From Notamacropus eugenii (Eukaryota > Chordata > Mammalia > Diprotodontia > Macropodidae), in assembly GCF_028372415.1 (NCBI RefSeq), contig NC_092876.1:221947528-222011527 (forward strand): a stretch of DNA of 64,000 nucleotides, read 5' to 3'. Every line of letters begins with the position of its first letter. The stretch's first letter is position 1. A model generated the notes under the pieces. That model did not search any database and was not told the origin of the DNA. It saw only the letters and a program-made list of their open reading frames with translations. A program made the translations under genes and the position numbers. Positions 35,490 to 49,800 of this stretch are shown here, piece after piece.

Positions 35490-37617
35490 CCTGGCAAGAC
35501 AATCTTTATTGTATAGCAGGTTTTTGGTGAATATAATCTAAGGCTCCTTAAATCAAAGATTGGCATTTTTTTTGCCAAGTCATTTTAGCGGAAGATGTAA
35601 TAATAAAATGCCTATTGTGAATGTTGTCTACACAACAACAAAGAGCTGGTGTGACTTTTAAAGAGAAATTTCAGCATTGTGTAAACCAGTCCTAATAATT
35701 TGTGCTTCTCTGCTTTTCATAAATTAAGCAGAGTAACAAAACTCTTTTTCCACTGCCCAACTAAAATTTAGAAGATTATCCAATAACCCAGCCATGTTGT
35801 AAAATGTAGGTAGCAGAATAGGGTCATTTGATGTACATTATGTGAATCAATCAAATCTTTAAGAAATAAGCCAAGCTAGTCACAAAGTGCTGGTCATGTA
35901 CAACGTATGCAGAATTTGCAGCTTTAGAAAACACCTTTTGGATTTACAGGTAGTTAAATTTGTACACAAAGATAAAGAACATTACATGTGTATTCTGGAA
36001 AGATAGTCAATTTTCTAATATGCAGAATCCTAGCACGCTTTTAATCTCTCTCTTGATGAATGACACTGTGGTTTTAAAAAAATTTTTAAAGGAAATTGAA
36101 AAGTACCCCCCAGCCCCCAATGATTATGGGTGCAGCTATATTAGCATTTTAAAAACTGATGTAGGCTGTATTTTTAAATGGAGGAAAACCTCAATTAAGT
36201 GGAATTCAACTCAGAACCATCCACTAAATTGAAATATTTTTCTATCCTCTCTTTTGGGACAAACTCAGGAAAATAGGATGTCTTCTTAATGACATACTAA
36301 AAAATATCTTCTGGGGTATGTTGTTATATCATGGAACCAATAAACATTTTGTCTAATCTCTGTTATGTTTTATAGTTTTCTACAATGACAAATGATATTC
36401 AGAATAATGACCTTGATGCTGTGTGAGTTCATGGAGTATCAAAGAAAGATGACATTCTTTTTGGTATATTTAACTTGATAGGAAAATTAATTAATACATT
36501 TTAGAAATCATTCAGCAGGTTGAAACCAAATCTGCAAAATCAGGTGATCTCTAACCTTTCTGCTCCAAAAATTCTAGATTCAAATTGGCTCTAAATTCAA
36601 ATCCTTTTCTAAGGATTAGATCAATCAGAATACCCCATTCTATAAACATTCTACTTAACTGAGGTTTTACTATGATGTTGTAGTCAAGTAATGTACATAT
36701 TCTTTAGCCTATATAGCACAAAAGATAAAATACAGAAATACTTCTAATGCAAGTGAAATATTTTGGAGGGAATAAGGATGAGGATTAAGATGGATAAGTC
36801 TTTGAAAGGAACAGTGATACGAAAGTAGATGTGGTTCTTGAATAATAAGAAAGAACTGTGGAAATCAGTCTGTCAGCCAAGGTTTATACGTTTTGAGGAG
36901 GGTCAAAAAAAATCGAAGAAATGAGTTCTTTTGTAGTCAAAGAAATATGCCAGTGGAAATTACTGAATTAATGTGTTTTATGAATGCAATTGGTGATAGT
37001 CCTTTTAAGTCAAGGAGTTCGATCTTTTAAAACACCTACACTTACTTGGAAGAGATTATTTCCTCCTGTTAGTGATTTTATAATCTCTTAATGGAATAAG
37101 TACCACTGAGTACAAAATGCTCCGTACTGAAAGAAGATTGCAGCTTTTCAAAATGGACAATTGTTTTGTTCTCCTTTGAACTTCAGATGAGCTAATTTAA
37201 TAAATTCTGAGTCATGTCCATGAACTAGATCATCCTCTGGCCTCTTATTTTCTTGGAAGGCAGTTTACAACAAAGTACTGTTTTAGTGAAAGCAGTAAAT
37301 GATATTGTCCATGCAACATGAGTTGGGAGTTTCCTAACATGCAGGTGTTAAAAAATAAAAATAAAATAAAAATATAAGGTGCCTTGAGATGCTGGCAGTT
37401 TTAAACATTTGAACATAGTTCTTAAGTATATTTACATCTAACTGCTCAACTTTACCTTACAAGCTTTAATTTAGGAAAATATACAGTACTTTTGCATATA
37501 ATGGTAACTTGTTAGCCCCTGAGTCAAGTATAGAGGATTTAAATACAAAAAAAGGAAAACAGCCATTAAAAGCACTTACATTTTATGTGAAGTAAATAGT
37601 AAAAAAAATAATAACGA
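35490..37617 (-). other. KCNH7: Putative KCNH7 3'UTR to the first AATAAA on the minus strand
   Basis: After the KCNH7 stop, the first canonical AATAAA I find on the minus strand is at 35510-35505, which would give a 3'UTR of about 2.1 kb. More AATAAA occurrences lie further along (for example around 35050, 30560 and 29730), so longer isoforms are possible. The interval contains no recognisable interspersed repeat, which suits a transcribed and constrained UTR. The end point is an inference. Confidence 0.35.
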
Positions 37618-37887
37618 TTATTTCCCAGGAAGACCAGGATCAGAAACATGCCTGTGAAGACCCAAGATTCCTATATTGCTGAGGGAAGAATCTGGTAAAG
37701 AAGGATGATGCCTAATGGGATGAAGGTAAGTTTTACTGTGCTGTGAATGGAGCTCTAAAGAGCGATCAGGTTCTTGTTCTAAGAGTGAAGTCAAGTTGTC
37801 TTCTGAGGCTGTGTTCAGGTGCACCCCACTGGAGAGCGATTCTTTGGATTTTAGTTTAGATTTTTCAAGGTCTAGGAATTCAGGACA
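37618..37887 (-). CDS. KCNH7: KCNH7 last coding exon and stop
   Basis: The coding part of the last exon is 270 bp: 89 residues then TAA at 37620-37618. The acceptor is 'cttcccatcag'. It starts [20 protein letters not shown], continues [14 protein letters not shown] and ends SDSSL-like segments then [14 protein letters not shown], the characteristic ERG3 C-terminus. There is a HPIRHHPSL run; I recall one His fewer in the human protein, a minor difference I cannot verify. The 3'UTR continues toward lower coordinates. Confidence 0.95.
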   Translation of the reverse strand, partial: CPEFLDLEKSKLKSKESLSSGVHLNTASEDNLTSLLEQEPDRSLELHSQHSKTYLHPIRHHPSLPDSSLSNIGILGLHRHVSDPGLPGK

Positions 37888-40800
37888 CTGATGGGAAGAA
37901 GAAAAAACAAGGCAGTTTTACAAATCCCTTTGATAGCTGTCTAAAATATATTACCATCCCTTTCCAAATCATTCACAATGTTTAAACATGCTAAAATGTC
38001 TTCTTTCCAAATCACCCTACATTTCTTTAAGGATATTGTCTTATATTTGCTTCCCCCTAAAAACGTTGATGGAAGAGAAGGATGCAGAGTGGAGATCCAA
38101 GAGCTGTCCCCTAGTAGGTTTCTGTATAATTTACAAAGTTCCAGGATTTGAAGAATTCTGAGTATGGGAAATTAAACTAGAAACCAGTCTTTTAAAAAAT
38201 GTTTCCCCCACATTTGTTTGGACTTTAAATTCAAGGAAAAACTGAATGTTGGAGAGTTGAGTATTTTAGTAGCTATGAATGAGGGCAGAGGACAAGAGGG
38301 AAGATAATGGGAATAAAAGTGTTTGTTACTAGGTAGGATTACAAAGACTAATTCTCTGGAAACAAAAAAAATTACTGAGTTGTGTTTTTTAGCTTTTAAA
38401 CCTAGCCACAAAGACATTATTTTTTACTTCCATATTTTAGAAGGTTTTATTATTCTCTTTTAAGCACATTGCCACATGCTGTAAACGTAAGTTTTTCTGA
38501 CTACAGTACAAGGCACTAATTTTCCCATAATTTTTGCTGCAGTTTTTTCCAGGATAGCTCTTAATATTTACTAGCTATACTTCAAATATCAATTTTGTTT
38601 GTAGTGTTTAAAAAAAGTCCAGTTCAACCCACTCAATATTCATTGAACATTTAAGTGCTATCTGTACACTTAGGGGTGGTTCACAAAATGAAATAGTCCT
38701 TGTCATCAGGGAGGTTATATTCTCTTGGGAGGAGATAATATATAAATAAATATGTACATGATGATTTGAGGTGGGAAAGAATATTTACAACTAGGGAGTT
38801 CAAGAAAGACTTCCTATAGGAAACTACACATGATCTGAACCTTGAAGGGAGCTAAAAATTCTAAGCAATGGAGGCAAGGAGGGAATGCATTCTAGGCCCT
38901 GGAGAGGGGTTAAACTGTGGAAGTAGGAGTGAAAAGCTAAGTTTGGAGTAGAAAACAGAATATCTGAGGGGAGTAATGTGATGTAAACCTGGAAAAGTAG
39001 GCAGAATTCTGCCTGACTGTGAAAGGCTGAGCTGAGAAGTTAACATTTTATCCATTAGGTAACAGGGAACCACTGAAAATTATTGACAGAGGTCAATGAT
39101 ACGATCAGATTTATGCTTTAGGAAGATTATTTTGGCAGCTATATTGAGGACAGAATGGAGAGTGGTAGGTACCATGAATCCAATTAAGAGGGGGTTGCAG
39201 TTTCCTAGGGGTCCAGGTAAGGAGGCAAGGGGACTGAGGTGAGGTATGCTGTAGAAGCAAAATATATGAAATTTGGCAGCTAATTGGATAGGAAGGGTGA
39301 TTAGAGGGGAAGAATTTAGGAGGGCACCATGAATATGAACGTGGGCGACTGGGGAGCTGGAGACATCCTTATCTGAAGTAGGAAAACTTGGAGGAAGGGG
39401 GTGTTTTGGGAGGAAGATAATTCCATTTTGGAGATGTTGAATTTGAGATGCCCTAGAGACACACAGTGGGAAATGTTTGTAAATTAGAGTTTAGGAGAAA
39501 GATCAGGGCTACATATATGTTTTTTTTGTCTTTGTTTGTTTCATGAGGCAGTTGGGGTTAAGTGACTTGCCCGGGGCCCACAGCTAGTTAAGTGTCGAGC
39601 ATCTGAAGCTGCATTTGAACTCAGCTCCTCCTGACTCTAGGGCCTGTCCACTGTGCCACCTAGCTGCGCTTGTTAGGGCATACATAGTTATACATACTCA
39701 TCTCCCTTCTTCTCCTCCCATTTGTATACAGGTAAAATCAGTTTAATATTTGTTAGGACATGGAGGGGAGAAGGCAATTCAGTTTTATCCATTCTACTTT
39801 GGTGATAGTTATGGTGAAGCCACGTCAGTAGCTTTATACTCTCCCCTCTAACACAACTCAACTAAAGGCAAGTCATCTTGATTCACTATATTTTAGGCAC
39901 TATTCTTCCCAGAGCTTCAGTAATTTAGTCTTCCCAATGAGCTATTTCCAAAGAACTTAGAATTAAGTTGTATCTGTACTTACTTGTGAAGAAGGACTGA
40001 AACTTCTGTCAGTTTTAATAGATGCTACAGGTTGAGAAGTTTTCATCATTTTGAGAGTTGGTCTTTGATATTCTGCCCCTGTTGTCACCATACTATAAGC
40101 AGGTGGGACCACGGGAGTTTGCCTCTGCAGTAACTGCAGAATAGTTTGAATATCAGCTGTCATTTGAGATTCAAGTCTGCCAAAAGGACAGAAATTGGGT
40201 TAAGATCTAGTCATATATAATTATCCTAAAGTAACCTGAAATTCAGAAGTATTTGAGAAAAATTCAAATTCCACCTCGAGACCTGATAATGAAATAACTG
40301 TGCTTAAACCAGGAAGGACAGAAGGGGGAGCACTGAGCTATGTGTCAAACCTATGCTTTCTTTTCTGCAGATTAAAAGAAATTTTTAAAAAAGTATTTCC
40401 TAAGACTCAGACTTTTAAAAAGATAAAAATAAGAGATATACTTGGTGGTGGAAAACAGGGCAAGCACAATCCCATTTTTAACCCTTTTTAGTTCGTGTGG
40501 GGGTTCTGGTATATATCTCAAGATTCTTTCACACTGGTTTATCTATTTTCCTTTGTCATTTTCAGTATTCTTGGGAAAATATTTGACCTGACAGTCTTTG
40601 GGAAAACTTGAGAAAGGTGAGTTTAATTTAATCCCACAAGTCTTAAGTACAGTGTGTTGGGGATACAGTAAAAACCAAATCAAACCAAACCCTCCCCCCC
40701 CAAAAAAATCCCAGGCCCTGTCATCTTCAAGAAGCTGAATTCTAGTAGGGAAATTGTAACATTCACAAAAGTAAATACATGCTAAGTATAAGCAAAGTTA

Positions 40801-43800
40801 TATGTAACACCCTCCCAAAGACCCTTGGGGAGGGTCTTTGCAGGTATTTCTTTGAAATTTGGAAAGAGAGAGAATGAATGCTAGATCAGGATAGAGGGCT
40901 CGGTGTCTTTCTGTATAGCAAGAGTTTGAGAATCTAGGGAAAGAGAGGAGAGAAAAGGGAGATGGTGAAATAACCTGAGAGATTTCAAAACTATACATCA
41001 AAGAGCAGAATTATATGAAAATGGGCCATTTTAAAACCTGCCCCACCAAGCAACAGTGTAATCTAATGACTGAGGGTTACATATATCAATTAATTTCTAG
41101 AGGGAGAGACTGTTAACAACTAGGAAAGGGCAGAACCTGGAAAGGCCTTATACAGGAAGTGGCATTTGAGCTAAGCGAAGCTTTGCTTTGAAGGAAACTA
41201 AGGGATTCTCAGAGGTCCAAGTGAGAAGCGGAAGCATTCCAGATAGAAGGACCACTTTTGCAGAGGCAGGGAGGTGAAAGATCAATTAATCAATCAATTG
41301 TGAAAATGGATACCTTAATTTGCTTGAATCCCCCAGTTATCCAGGTAACCAGAAGAATTGTATGAGGACTGGCTGTATTGACTGACATACCAATAATCCT
41401 TTACAGTGACCAAGGGTAAACCTAGCTGGACATGCAGAAAATCAGCAACCCTGAAGCCATTTAAGCTTGTACCAGCTTTGAAGCTGACCCTGAGCCTTTT
41501 GGTGGTTTATGGAGCTTCAAGAGACATCCATATCTTCAAAGACTATGTGGGTTTTGGAGGTAATCTTATTTCTGGAGACTCCTCTAACTTTGGTTAGGGG
41601 ATTCATGGAATTATCCTGTTTTTGGAGACATTTTCTTAGCAAGTCTTGAGCTATGAACTGTTTATCACCAAGGATGCCTTCTGATTTGTATATCAAAACA
41701 GCCACAGCTTTGACACCTGGAATTCTTCACTCCTACCCTCCTTAGGGATGGGGCTCATCGACTCATTGCTTTCTAAGCCCACCTTTCCCTCCAAATTCCT
41801 TACTTTCTTTTATTTAAAAAAATATATAAACTCTCCCCATTCAGTACTTGGTGGGCTGTCAGCATAGGCCAGCAGTCCCCATGTGCATGTTTTACTTCCC
41901 TTCTTAATAAAAACCTTTCTTTAATTTCACAAGTGTCGTCTTCCTCTGGTTTTCTTTCCTTTTAGAGAGAAGGGGAATTTAAATCTGAAGAACTGGCCTT
42001 TGTGTTGTTTGGTCATTTTCCCCTTTGGGGGAAAGAGAGATCTAAATTCCTTTGAGAAAACATTTGCCTTGTTTTTACACAATGAACAAATAGTAAGAAC
42101 TTAATATGTGCTAGGCACTGTACTAGGTGTTGTGAATATAAATACAAATAATGAAACAATCCTTACTTGAAATGAATTAATGGATAGACTGGTGTGTATG
42201 AAGAACAGCTAGAAAGTTAGTGTGAACTGACTATTTGAAGGAAAGTAATACAGAACTAGTTTTCAAGGTATGTTTTAAATGTTGTCTTACTTAAGAACTT
42301 TCATTTTGTCTTAAAAGATAAGATTCTATTTTCAGGATGAACTAAGCCACTTAATTTCAGATTTCTTGCCAACGTCTTCATCACAGCTGTTTTCTGCCTT
42401 TCTGCTCCTCTTCTTATTCCAATTCTCACCTTTTTCTATACTACTTAGACTTCTTATCTGACTCTTTGTGACTCTGTCATTTGCTGTTTCCTTCTCCAAT
42501 TCATTTTTGCAGAGGAGGAAACTGAGGCAAATAGGGTTAAATGACTTGCCCACGGTCACATAGCTGGTACATGTCTGAGGCAGAATTTGAACTCAGGAAG
42601 AAGTCTTCCTGACACCAGAACTGGTTCTCTATCTACTGTACCCAAACTTTGAGTATTTAAGAAATAGACCTAAGGCCATATTGATGCTTGTATTCATGGC
42701 ACCTCTGGTTTGCTACTACTAGTCTGATAATTTTTTTTGTTAGAATTTACAAATAGCCAGATGGACAGCTAATTTAATTTTCCCTTAAAATTACAGGTAA
42801 AGTTACAAAAAAGATGATCAGTCTGATTTTCCATTTCTGAATTTGTTAGCACTAAAAGTCAAAGAGAATTTTATGGTCCTCTGGATAGGAAAATTGGTTC
42901 ATGTCTTTATATAGAATTCTCCTAATGCTGTTCCTTACCAGTTCTGTTTTGCCTATAACAGGAAAATAAAAATAGCATTGAAAAACATAGGGCTAAATTC
43001 TGCCCACTGTTAATTACAATGTTTTTTAAAAAAAATTCTGGGAGAATGAAGAGAGAGTACAAACTTTGATTTGATAAAAGAATAGAAGCCCACTGGAGAG
43101 AAGAAAAAAAGGAATCTTCATTTTGAGAAGTTTCCATTCAAATAATCATTTTTAAAAAAGTTTTTGGTTTTTTTTGCTATCAATATGTCCTAATACTTTG
43201 TCCTCATAGGCTCCACATTTCACACTGGATATGCCTATGGTTGTCCTGAACTACAGTCTATGAAGTAGTGTGTGACTGACTGTGCCAGCACAATATGAGA
43301 AGCACCCACTAAAAAGAGAAAATTTCATTTAACTAGCTATTTGACTTGTCTGACAAAGCACCTTTTTTTTTACTGAGTTGTGTCTTGTCTGATCAAATTG
43401 ACTGTTTATGTTGTTCTTCTATAGCTACAGTCCAAACTACCATCTCTTTTCTCCTAAAAGATGTTTTGTTTATGTCAAAATGTTTATCATTCACTAAGTG
43501 TACTGGAATTTTAATAGTCTTATTTTGAAAGAGTCCTTCCTCTCCTACTCAGAATCCAGTCAAGACTCAAAAATTGTCAGCTTTGTTGTGCTCTCCATAA
43601 CTCTGATGGAGGTATCTTAAGCAGCCTCTGAGAGCAGATGTACTTTGTTTTCATAGATTGTGTCTGTATAAGTAATATCTGTAGATTTCTTTAAAAATCC
43701 ATTTGAAGGATAGAATTTGTTTGTTGAAACAAACACACCTAGGAAGTTAGGCAGCAGTTTTATATGATAGAATCAGATCGCTGTGACACTGACATTTGTC

Positions 43801-46800
43801 CTTCTGCCAGGGGACAGATGATCACCTTGCTAATCAGGTACAAGATCGGAGTGTGCGGCTTCCCTACTGTTTCACATGATATATTTCAATACCTGCAGCC
43901 GTAACTCAATTTAGACTGGAACAATACCCAGCTGTGACTAACTAGTTATGTCTCAAATAGGAAGAAAAATGGTGAAAGAATCTGTTGGATTCTAGTTTCT
44001 TTCTTAAAAGAGAAGTAAGTAGTCCTATCTGTTGGATCTAATAATGCAGAATTTGGTATTCAGCATTTTCTTGATTTTGTGGCATTGCTGTCTCTTGATT
44101 TTCCACCTCCCTATCTGATTGTTCCTTCTCAATATCCTTTGAGGGAATCTTTATCCAGTTTTTGCACTGCCAACAGTGGGTAGCCTTCAAGGCTCTGTCT
44201 TTTCTTTTCCCACTAAACTATTTAACTTGGTGGTTTCAGCACCTCCCAATTATTATCTTTAGGCAGATGATTCTCAGCTCTATTTCGCAGCCCTAAACTC
44301 TATCCTGACCTTCTCTCAGGGGTACTGAGGTGGTAATAAGTCACTGAAATGAATAAAATGACATGCAGTCTTCCCTTGGTATGACTCAAGGGTGCCATGG
44401 AGAGCTTCTTGAAATTTACTAAACATAATTACTGCTACCCATGCTTCACAGGGACAAATGTTCCCACCAGAAGGAGAGTACTTTTAAGGATGAGGAACCC
44501 TTGAAAAAGAAACTAGAGACCTTAGGAGCATAAGGTGGCATCTTTGTCACTGTTACCAATTAAAAGTAAGGAAGAAGTGAAAGAATTCTGAAACATGGAG
44601 ATAGGGGTTGGGGTGCCCATCAACTGGAAAAGAGCTGAACAAATTATAGTATATGAACATAACAGAAGATGATTGTGTTGTAAGACATGATGAAAAGCTT
44701 AGCTTCAGAGAGTCCTAGGAAAACTTCTGTGAATTTGTACAGTGAAAGGATCAGAACCAGGAGAACAAATTTATGCAATTAAACAACATTGTAAAGAAAA
44801 ACAAATGAAAAAGAAAGATTCAGTGTTATAACTAACAGTGGCTCCAGAGGACCAGTCACCTCCTGACAGAGGGGTGTTGATTCAAGGTACAAAATTAGAT
44901 AAACATTTTTGGATGTGGTAAATATGTGGATTTGATTTGCTTGACTATACTTTATTGCCAGGGTTGTGTTTTTAGTTGATAAAGAAGAGAGGGAGGTAGG
45001 GTAAAAGAAGGTAGTGATATGGTTGCCAAAAAAGAGAGAGGGAGAGGGAGGTGTGGGGAGAAGGAGAGAGAGAGAGACACACAAAGACAGAGAGAGAGAG
45101 AGACATTGAATCATTTTTTTTAATGCATAGAAGAGATGAAAATTCAGAAGGAAACACAAAAAAATACAAGACAACCTTGAAAATAACACATTGAATTTAT
45201 TATATGCTTTGAAAAATCAAGCTGTATATGATAGAGATTTGTGTTTTCATGGATTATGAAACACTTTTTTCTGTTCTACTTACAATATGGAAATGGCCTT
45301 TTTTGGGGTGTTCTTTAGATAATTAAAATTAAAAAAATATGATGGCTGACAATGGCATTTGGATTCTGGGACCTTGATTTAAGATACACAATATAGCTCT
45401 TGGTCAGAGATGGAATGAATCTAATGAGAGTTATCTATAATTAGCAAAATATATTTTTTGAACTCTTATAAAACTGACTAAGAAGACTTTAGATTGAAAA
45501 AGAGGGGAAGGTAAAACATTACTGATATATCCGCCAACTCAGAAACTACAGAGTCTGACATACGAAAAATAGTATTATTGAGGAGCAAAAATTAATAGGA
45601 AGTAATTATTCATGAAGAATAATGAAACCCATAGTCTCTGATGTTTATGCACAGAAGTATATGTGTAATAAAGAAGAAAAAAATAAAGACTGTTACACAA
45701 GAAGGTAGATTAACCTCACAGTGATATCACAGAGACTTGGCATAGTAAGGCATACTGTATTCATTAGTTAAAGGGGGTGAGGGAGGGGGAGGAAGAAGAG
45801 AATAGATTGATTGAAAGGTAAAGTCAAGTAGTACTGTATATCTAGGAAATACAAATAGGGAAATCCATGAACCAGAGAGAGAAAGTATGGAAGGAAGCAT
45901 TTCATGATAAATAAATGGAAGGTCAAAATGGGCAAATTATTTGGATATAAAGGGTAATATAATAAGTAAATTAAGGTAGCATGGAAAAGTTTACCTGTCA
46001 GATCTTTGGGTAAGGAAAGAATTTATCACCAAACAAGAGATAGAGAAGATCATGGGAAGTAAAATGGATAATTTTGATTACATGAAATTTAAAAAATATT
46101 TTCACAAACAAACTAATACAGCCAAAATTAGAAGGAAACTGGAGAACATTTTTTTCCAGTGTTTCTCTGAAAAAGGCCTCATTTCTCAAGTATGTAGGGA
46201 ACTAAGCTGAATTTATAAAAATAAGAGCCATTTCCCATTGACAAGTGGTCAAAGGACATGAACAGTCATAGACACCGTAACTGGCCACAAATCAGGCATA
46301 GAGGCTTGACATAGTACTAAGAGGTGATTAAAGTACGATGGATGCTAAAGGCTGAATAGCTGATGTATCTTTGACTTACCTAAGTTATAATTTCATTCTT
46401 CAAAAAGTGGAGGAAGTAATAGGAGAAAAACTGCTGACTTGATTAGATTTTAGGAAAAATTCAATCAATCAATAAGCACTTATTAAACAACTCCCATATG
46501 GCTATCACATAGTAGGAAGGACTTACTGAAATAAAAATGATGGGATCATTGGGAGGAAGTGATCACTAGATTGTATTGTTCATGATATATGAAGAAGTGA
46601 AAGCTGGGCAAAAGGTAACATAGACCTTAGAACAGAATTCAAATCCATCAATCAAACAGTATTAAGTTGTTTAGAAGAAAGACAAGTAATGGTCAAAAAT
46701 TCGACAGAAGTCGAGGGTGGGGAAGGATTTTATGAAATTCTGATGATGTACAAAACCAACTCTCATAGGTTAGAAAAAGGGGAACTATTAAAAAAGTTTG

Positions 46801-49800
46801 ATGTGGCTACATAAGAGATCTCATTAACTTAAATTTTCAAAAAATATATACAAAGATAAAAACAAGGGAAAATTGTTAAGAATGGCATACTCCTGTTAAA
46901 AAGTGTCAAGAACTCTGAAGCTCAGCACAAGATGAGGCTAGAATGCTGACAACAAAATGACTTAGAGTTGGCTACCTTAGGTGTAAGAGATCAAAGAAGG
47001 CAGAGGACCATAGATATGAAGATGGAGAATAGGAAGGAGGTGAGAATGAACATTTATATATACCCTATTATGTGCCAGGCAGTAAGTGCTAAGTGCTTTG
47101 TTATTTTTTAAACAAATACCTCATTTGATGAAGTAAAGACAAAACTTATTTTTGTTTTCTTTAACAAGGAGAACAATCTTTGAATCAGGAAGAAACTAAA
47201 TCTGAGATAGTTAATGGAGAAATTGAAACTCAAAAGAGAGCACCTAGCTATCCTCTGAGGTTTGATTAGGCTTGTATGAACTATATTCCATGGTACTGTG
47301 AGATTTAGTAGATGTGCTTGCTGAGCATTTTAGCAATCTTTGGAAAATTTTGAAGATTGGTACTGGTGCAGCAGGATTAGAGAACAACAAAGGTTGTACT
47401 AATTTTAAGGAAAAAAGGCAGATGTTGGAGTTTTTAGCCTACAGACATGACTTCAATTGCTCCTCAATAAATTACAGAATATTATTAAAGTGGTTTCTGA
47501 AGGAAAGGGAAAAGGACATAGTTAACACCACTATTAGATACCATTAACAGCTATGTGGTTTCATTAAGAAAAGTGTTCATGGTAGATTGAAAACTTTTTT
47601 TTTTGGATAAGACAAAATCTCCCATACTTTCCATGTGGATTGGAAAGGGAGATATGGGCCATATGATCTGCCTTAGAAGATAGAAGGAGTTTCTCCTTCC
47701 TTTCATGCTTGAAGTAATTCTGGATAATTACTTCTCAAGTATGTTGTAGAAAGGATTCTTATTTAGCTGTGAATAGAATTAGATGACCTCTGAGATCTTT
47801 TCCAACTTTGGGACTCTGTGTTTTGTTTAGTTTTTTAATACAGTTGCCTTTATATATTTATTTTATCAGGGGTATGAAGGAGGTAGTGAGGATCTGAAGT
47901 TTAATCACTGTAGGGAACTCCCCAGTATGGAAACTCCCTCTGCTGATGCAGATTAGTAGCATTTTAATTTATAATCTGAGAGCATTGGCTGAAGGAACTG
48001 AGAATTTAAGTGACTTGTCCATGGTCACACAGTATGTATCAAAGGGAGAATTCTTGATTGTAGGTCTTCCTGACTCCATGGTTGGACCTCTTTGCACTGT
48101 CACAGTACCATCATTATGCTTCCATAGTAGGCACATACAATTTACTCTTCCCATTTCTCTATAGAACCAAACGGAAGTAGAGACAAGCTCAAAACATTAA
48201 AATCATGTATGTTTGACTTTGAAATGTATATTTTGTACCTATACATAGGTGTACCAGATTTAGGGAGGTATCCAGTGAACAAAAAAATAGCTAGAAAGCT
48301 AGCCAGCTTTGATTGTCCTTGCAAAGCTCCAGTCTGATATAAGCAGTCCCTTTTCTTGCTGTCTGCATATATGTAGATGACTGAGAATTTTAGAATTAAC
48401 ATTGAACATTGGATTAAAACTGCACATTGCCATTTAAAGAGCACTGACTGAATAGTTAGAGGATCTGGGTTAATTCTTACCTCTGATAATTGATACCTAT
48501 GTGACCTTAGGCTAAGGGCTCAATTTTCTCATCCTTAAATGAAAAGGTTGATCTAGAGGGGCTCTAAAGTCCCTTGCAATTCTTGAACTTATTCTGGACT
48601 TTGGTGCTTTGTTAGGTGATGGCCTGAACTTAACAGAAAAGAACTTTGTTAATGTAGATAAGTGTTAAACAAAATGAGTTGAAGAAATGTAATTTACCTT
48701 AAAGATCTGACCATGTGACACAGCGAACTCCAGTGACTTTCTTTTGCTTCTAGAATATAATATATATAAGCTCCTCTGTTTAGCTTTTAAAGCCCCTACA
48801 TAGCCTGGCCCCAATCTACCTTTCCAGTTTCACTGGAAACTGTTTCCTTCCTGTCTTGCATTCTTGTGATCTAGCCAAACTGTCTTTCTCTCTGTTCTCC
48901 CCTTGTAACATTCCATCTCCCCTATTTGCTATTGCATTGGCCATCCCCCATGCCTGGAATATTCTTCCTCCTTACTTCTGCCACTTGGAGTCTCTCTCTT
49001 TCTTGGTGATGCAACTCAGATATTTAATTTAATCCTCCCAAGTGGTAGGACCCTCCCTCCCAAGCTACCTTGTATTTTACTGCTTACTACTTTTTATATG
49101 TACTTATTAAAATATATTTATTTATGAAATTTATACTTATGCTATATGTATTTTTATATGTACTTGTCTGCCCCATTAGAATGTAAACTTGTGAGTAGGG
49201 ATAGTTAATGATTACTTGTTGATTTTAATGAGTAATTGAAATGTTTGATAACAGAAAATAAGTGTTTCTACTTTTCTGTTTTAGTTGAGAGTTGAGTAGA
49301 TGCCAGATAAAAAAACGCAGCCTGACATGTAAAAGAAGAAAGATGAAGCACAAGTAGACTCTACTGACTACAGACTGCCTGCTCTCTCACCTGATCTAGT
49401 ACTCTTATCTTTACTAGTATTAGACTCTTAAAACCATTTGAATCTTGTCTGACAAGAGTTATTTTAGTGTAAAGTCTACCTACCTTCTTGAAATTAATGC
49501 ACTAAGATGTCTGCCATGGAGTCTCAACATTCTGGACTGATTGCTTTCTTTTGTGACTGAGTGTAGCACTTGTCAGGTCAAGTTGACTAGTATTTATCAA
49601 GCACCTACTCTGTGTCAGGCCTTGGGAAAGGCAACACCTTCCCCCAACAAAAAAACAACCAACCTAGCCCTAAAAGAAACAACTCCTCACAGCCTCCACA
49701 AAGCTAGTCTTCGCTCTCAAGGAGCTCAGCTGAATCTCTGGACAAAAATGGATATATACAGGATAAATTGCAGGTAATGTCAGAAAGCTAGAGAAGGAAA

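Noticed and set aside
35960..36232. 90-codon plus-strand open frame in the repeat-poor block
   Set aside because: No recognisable domain and no splice or promoter context; length is expected by chance in AT-rich DNA.
44779..45189. 136-codon minus-strand open frame, the longest in the window
   Set aside because: It runs antisense through an L1 3' end and a GA-rich tract; the Ser/Leu-rich run is simple-repeat translation with no protein similarity.
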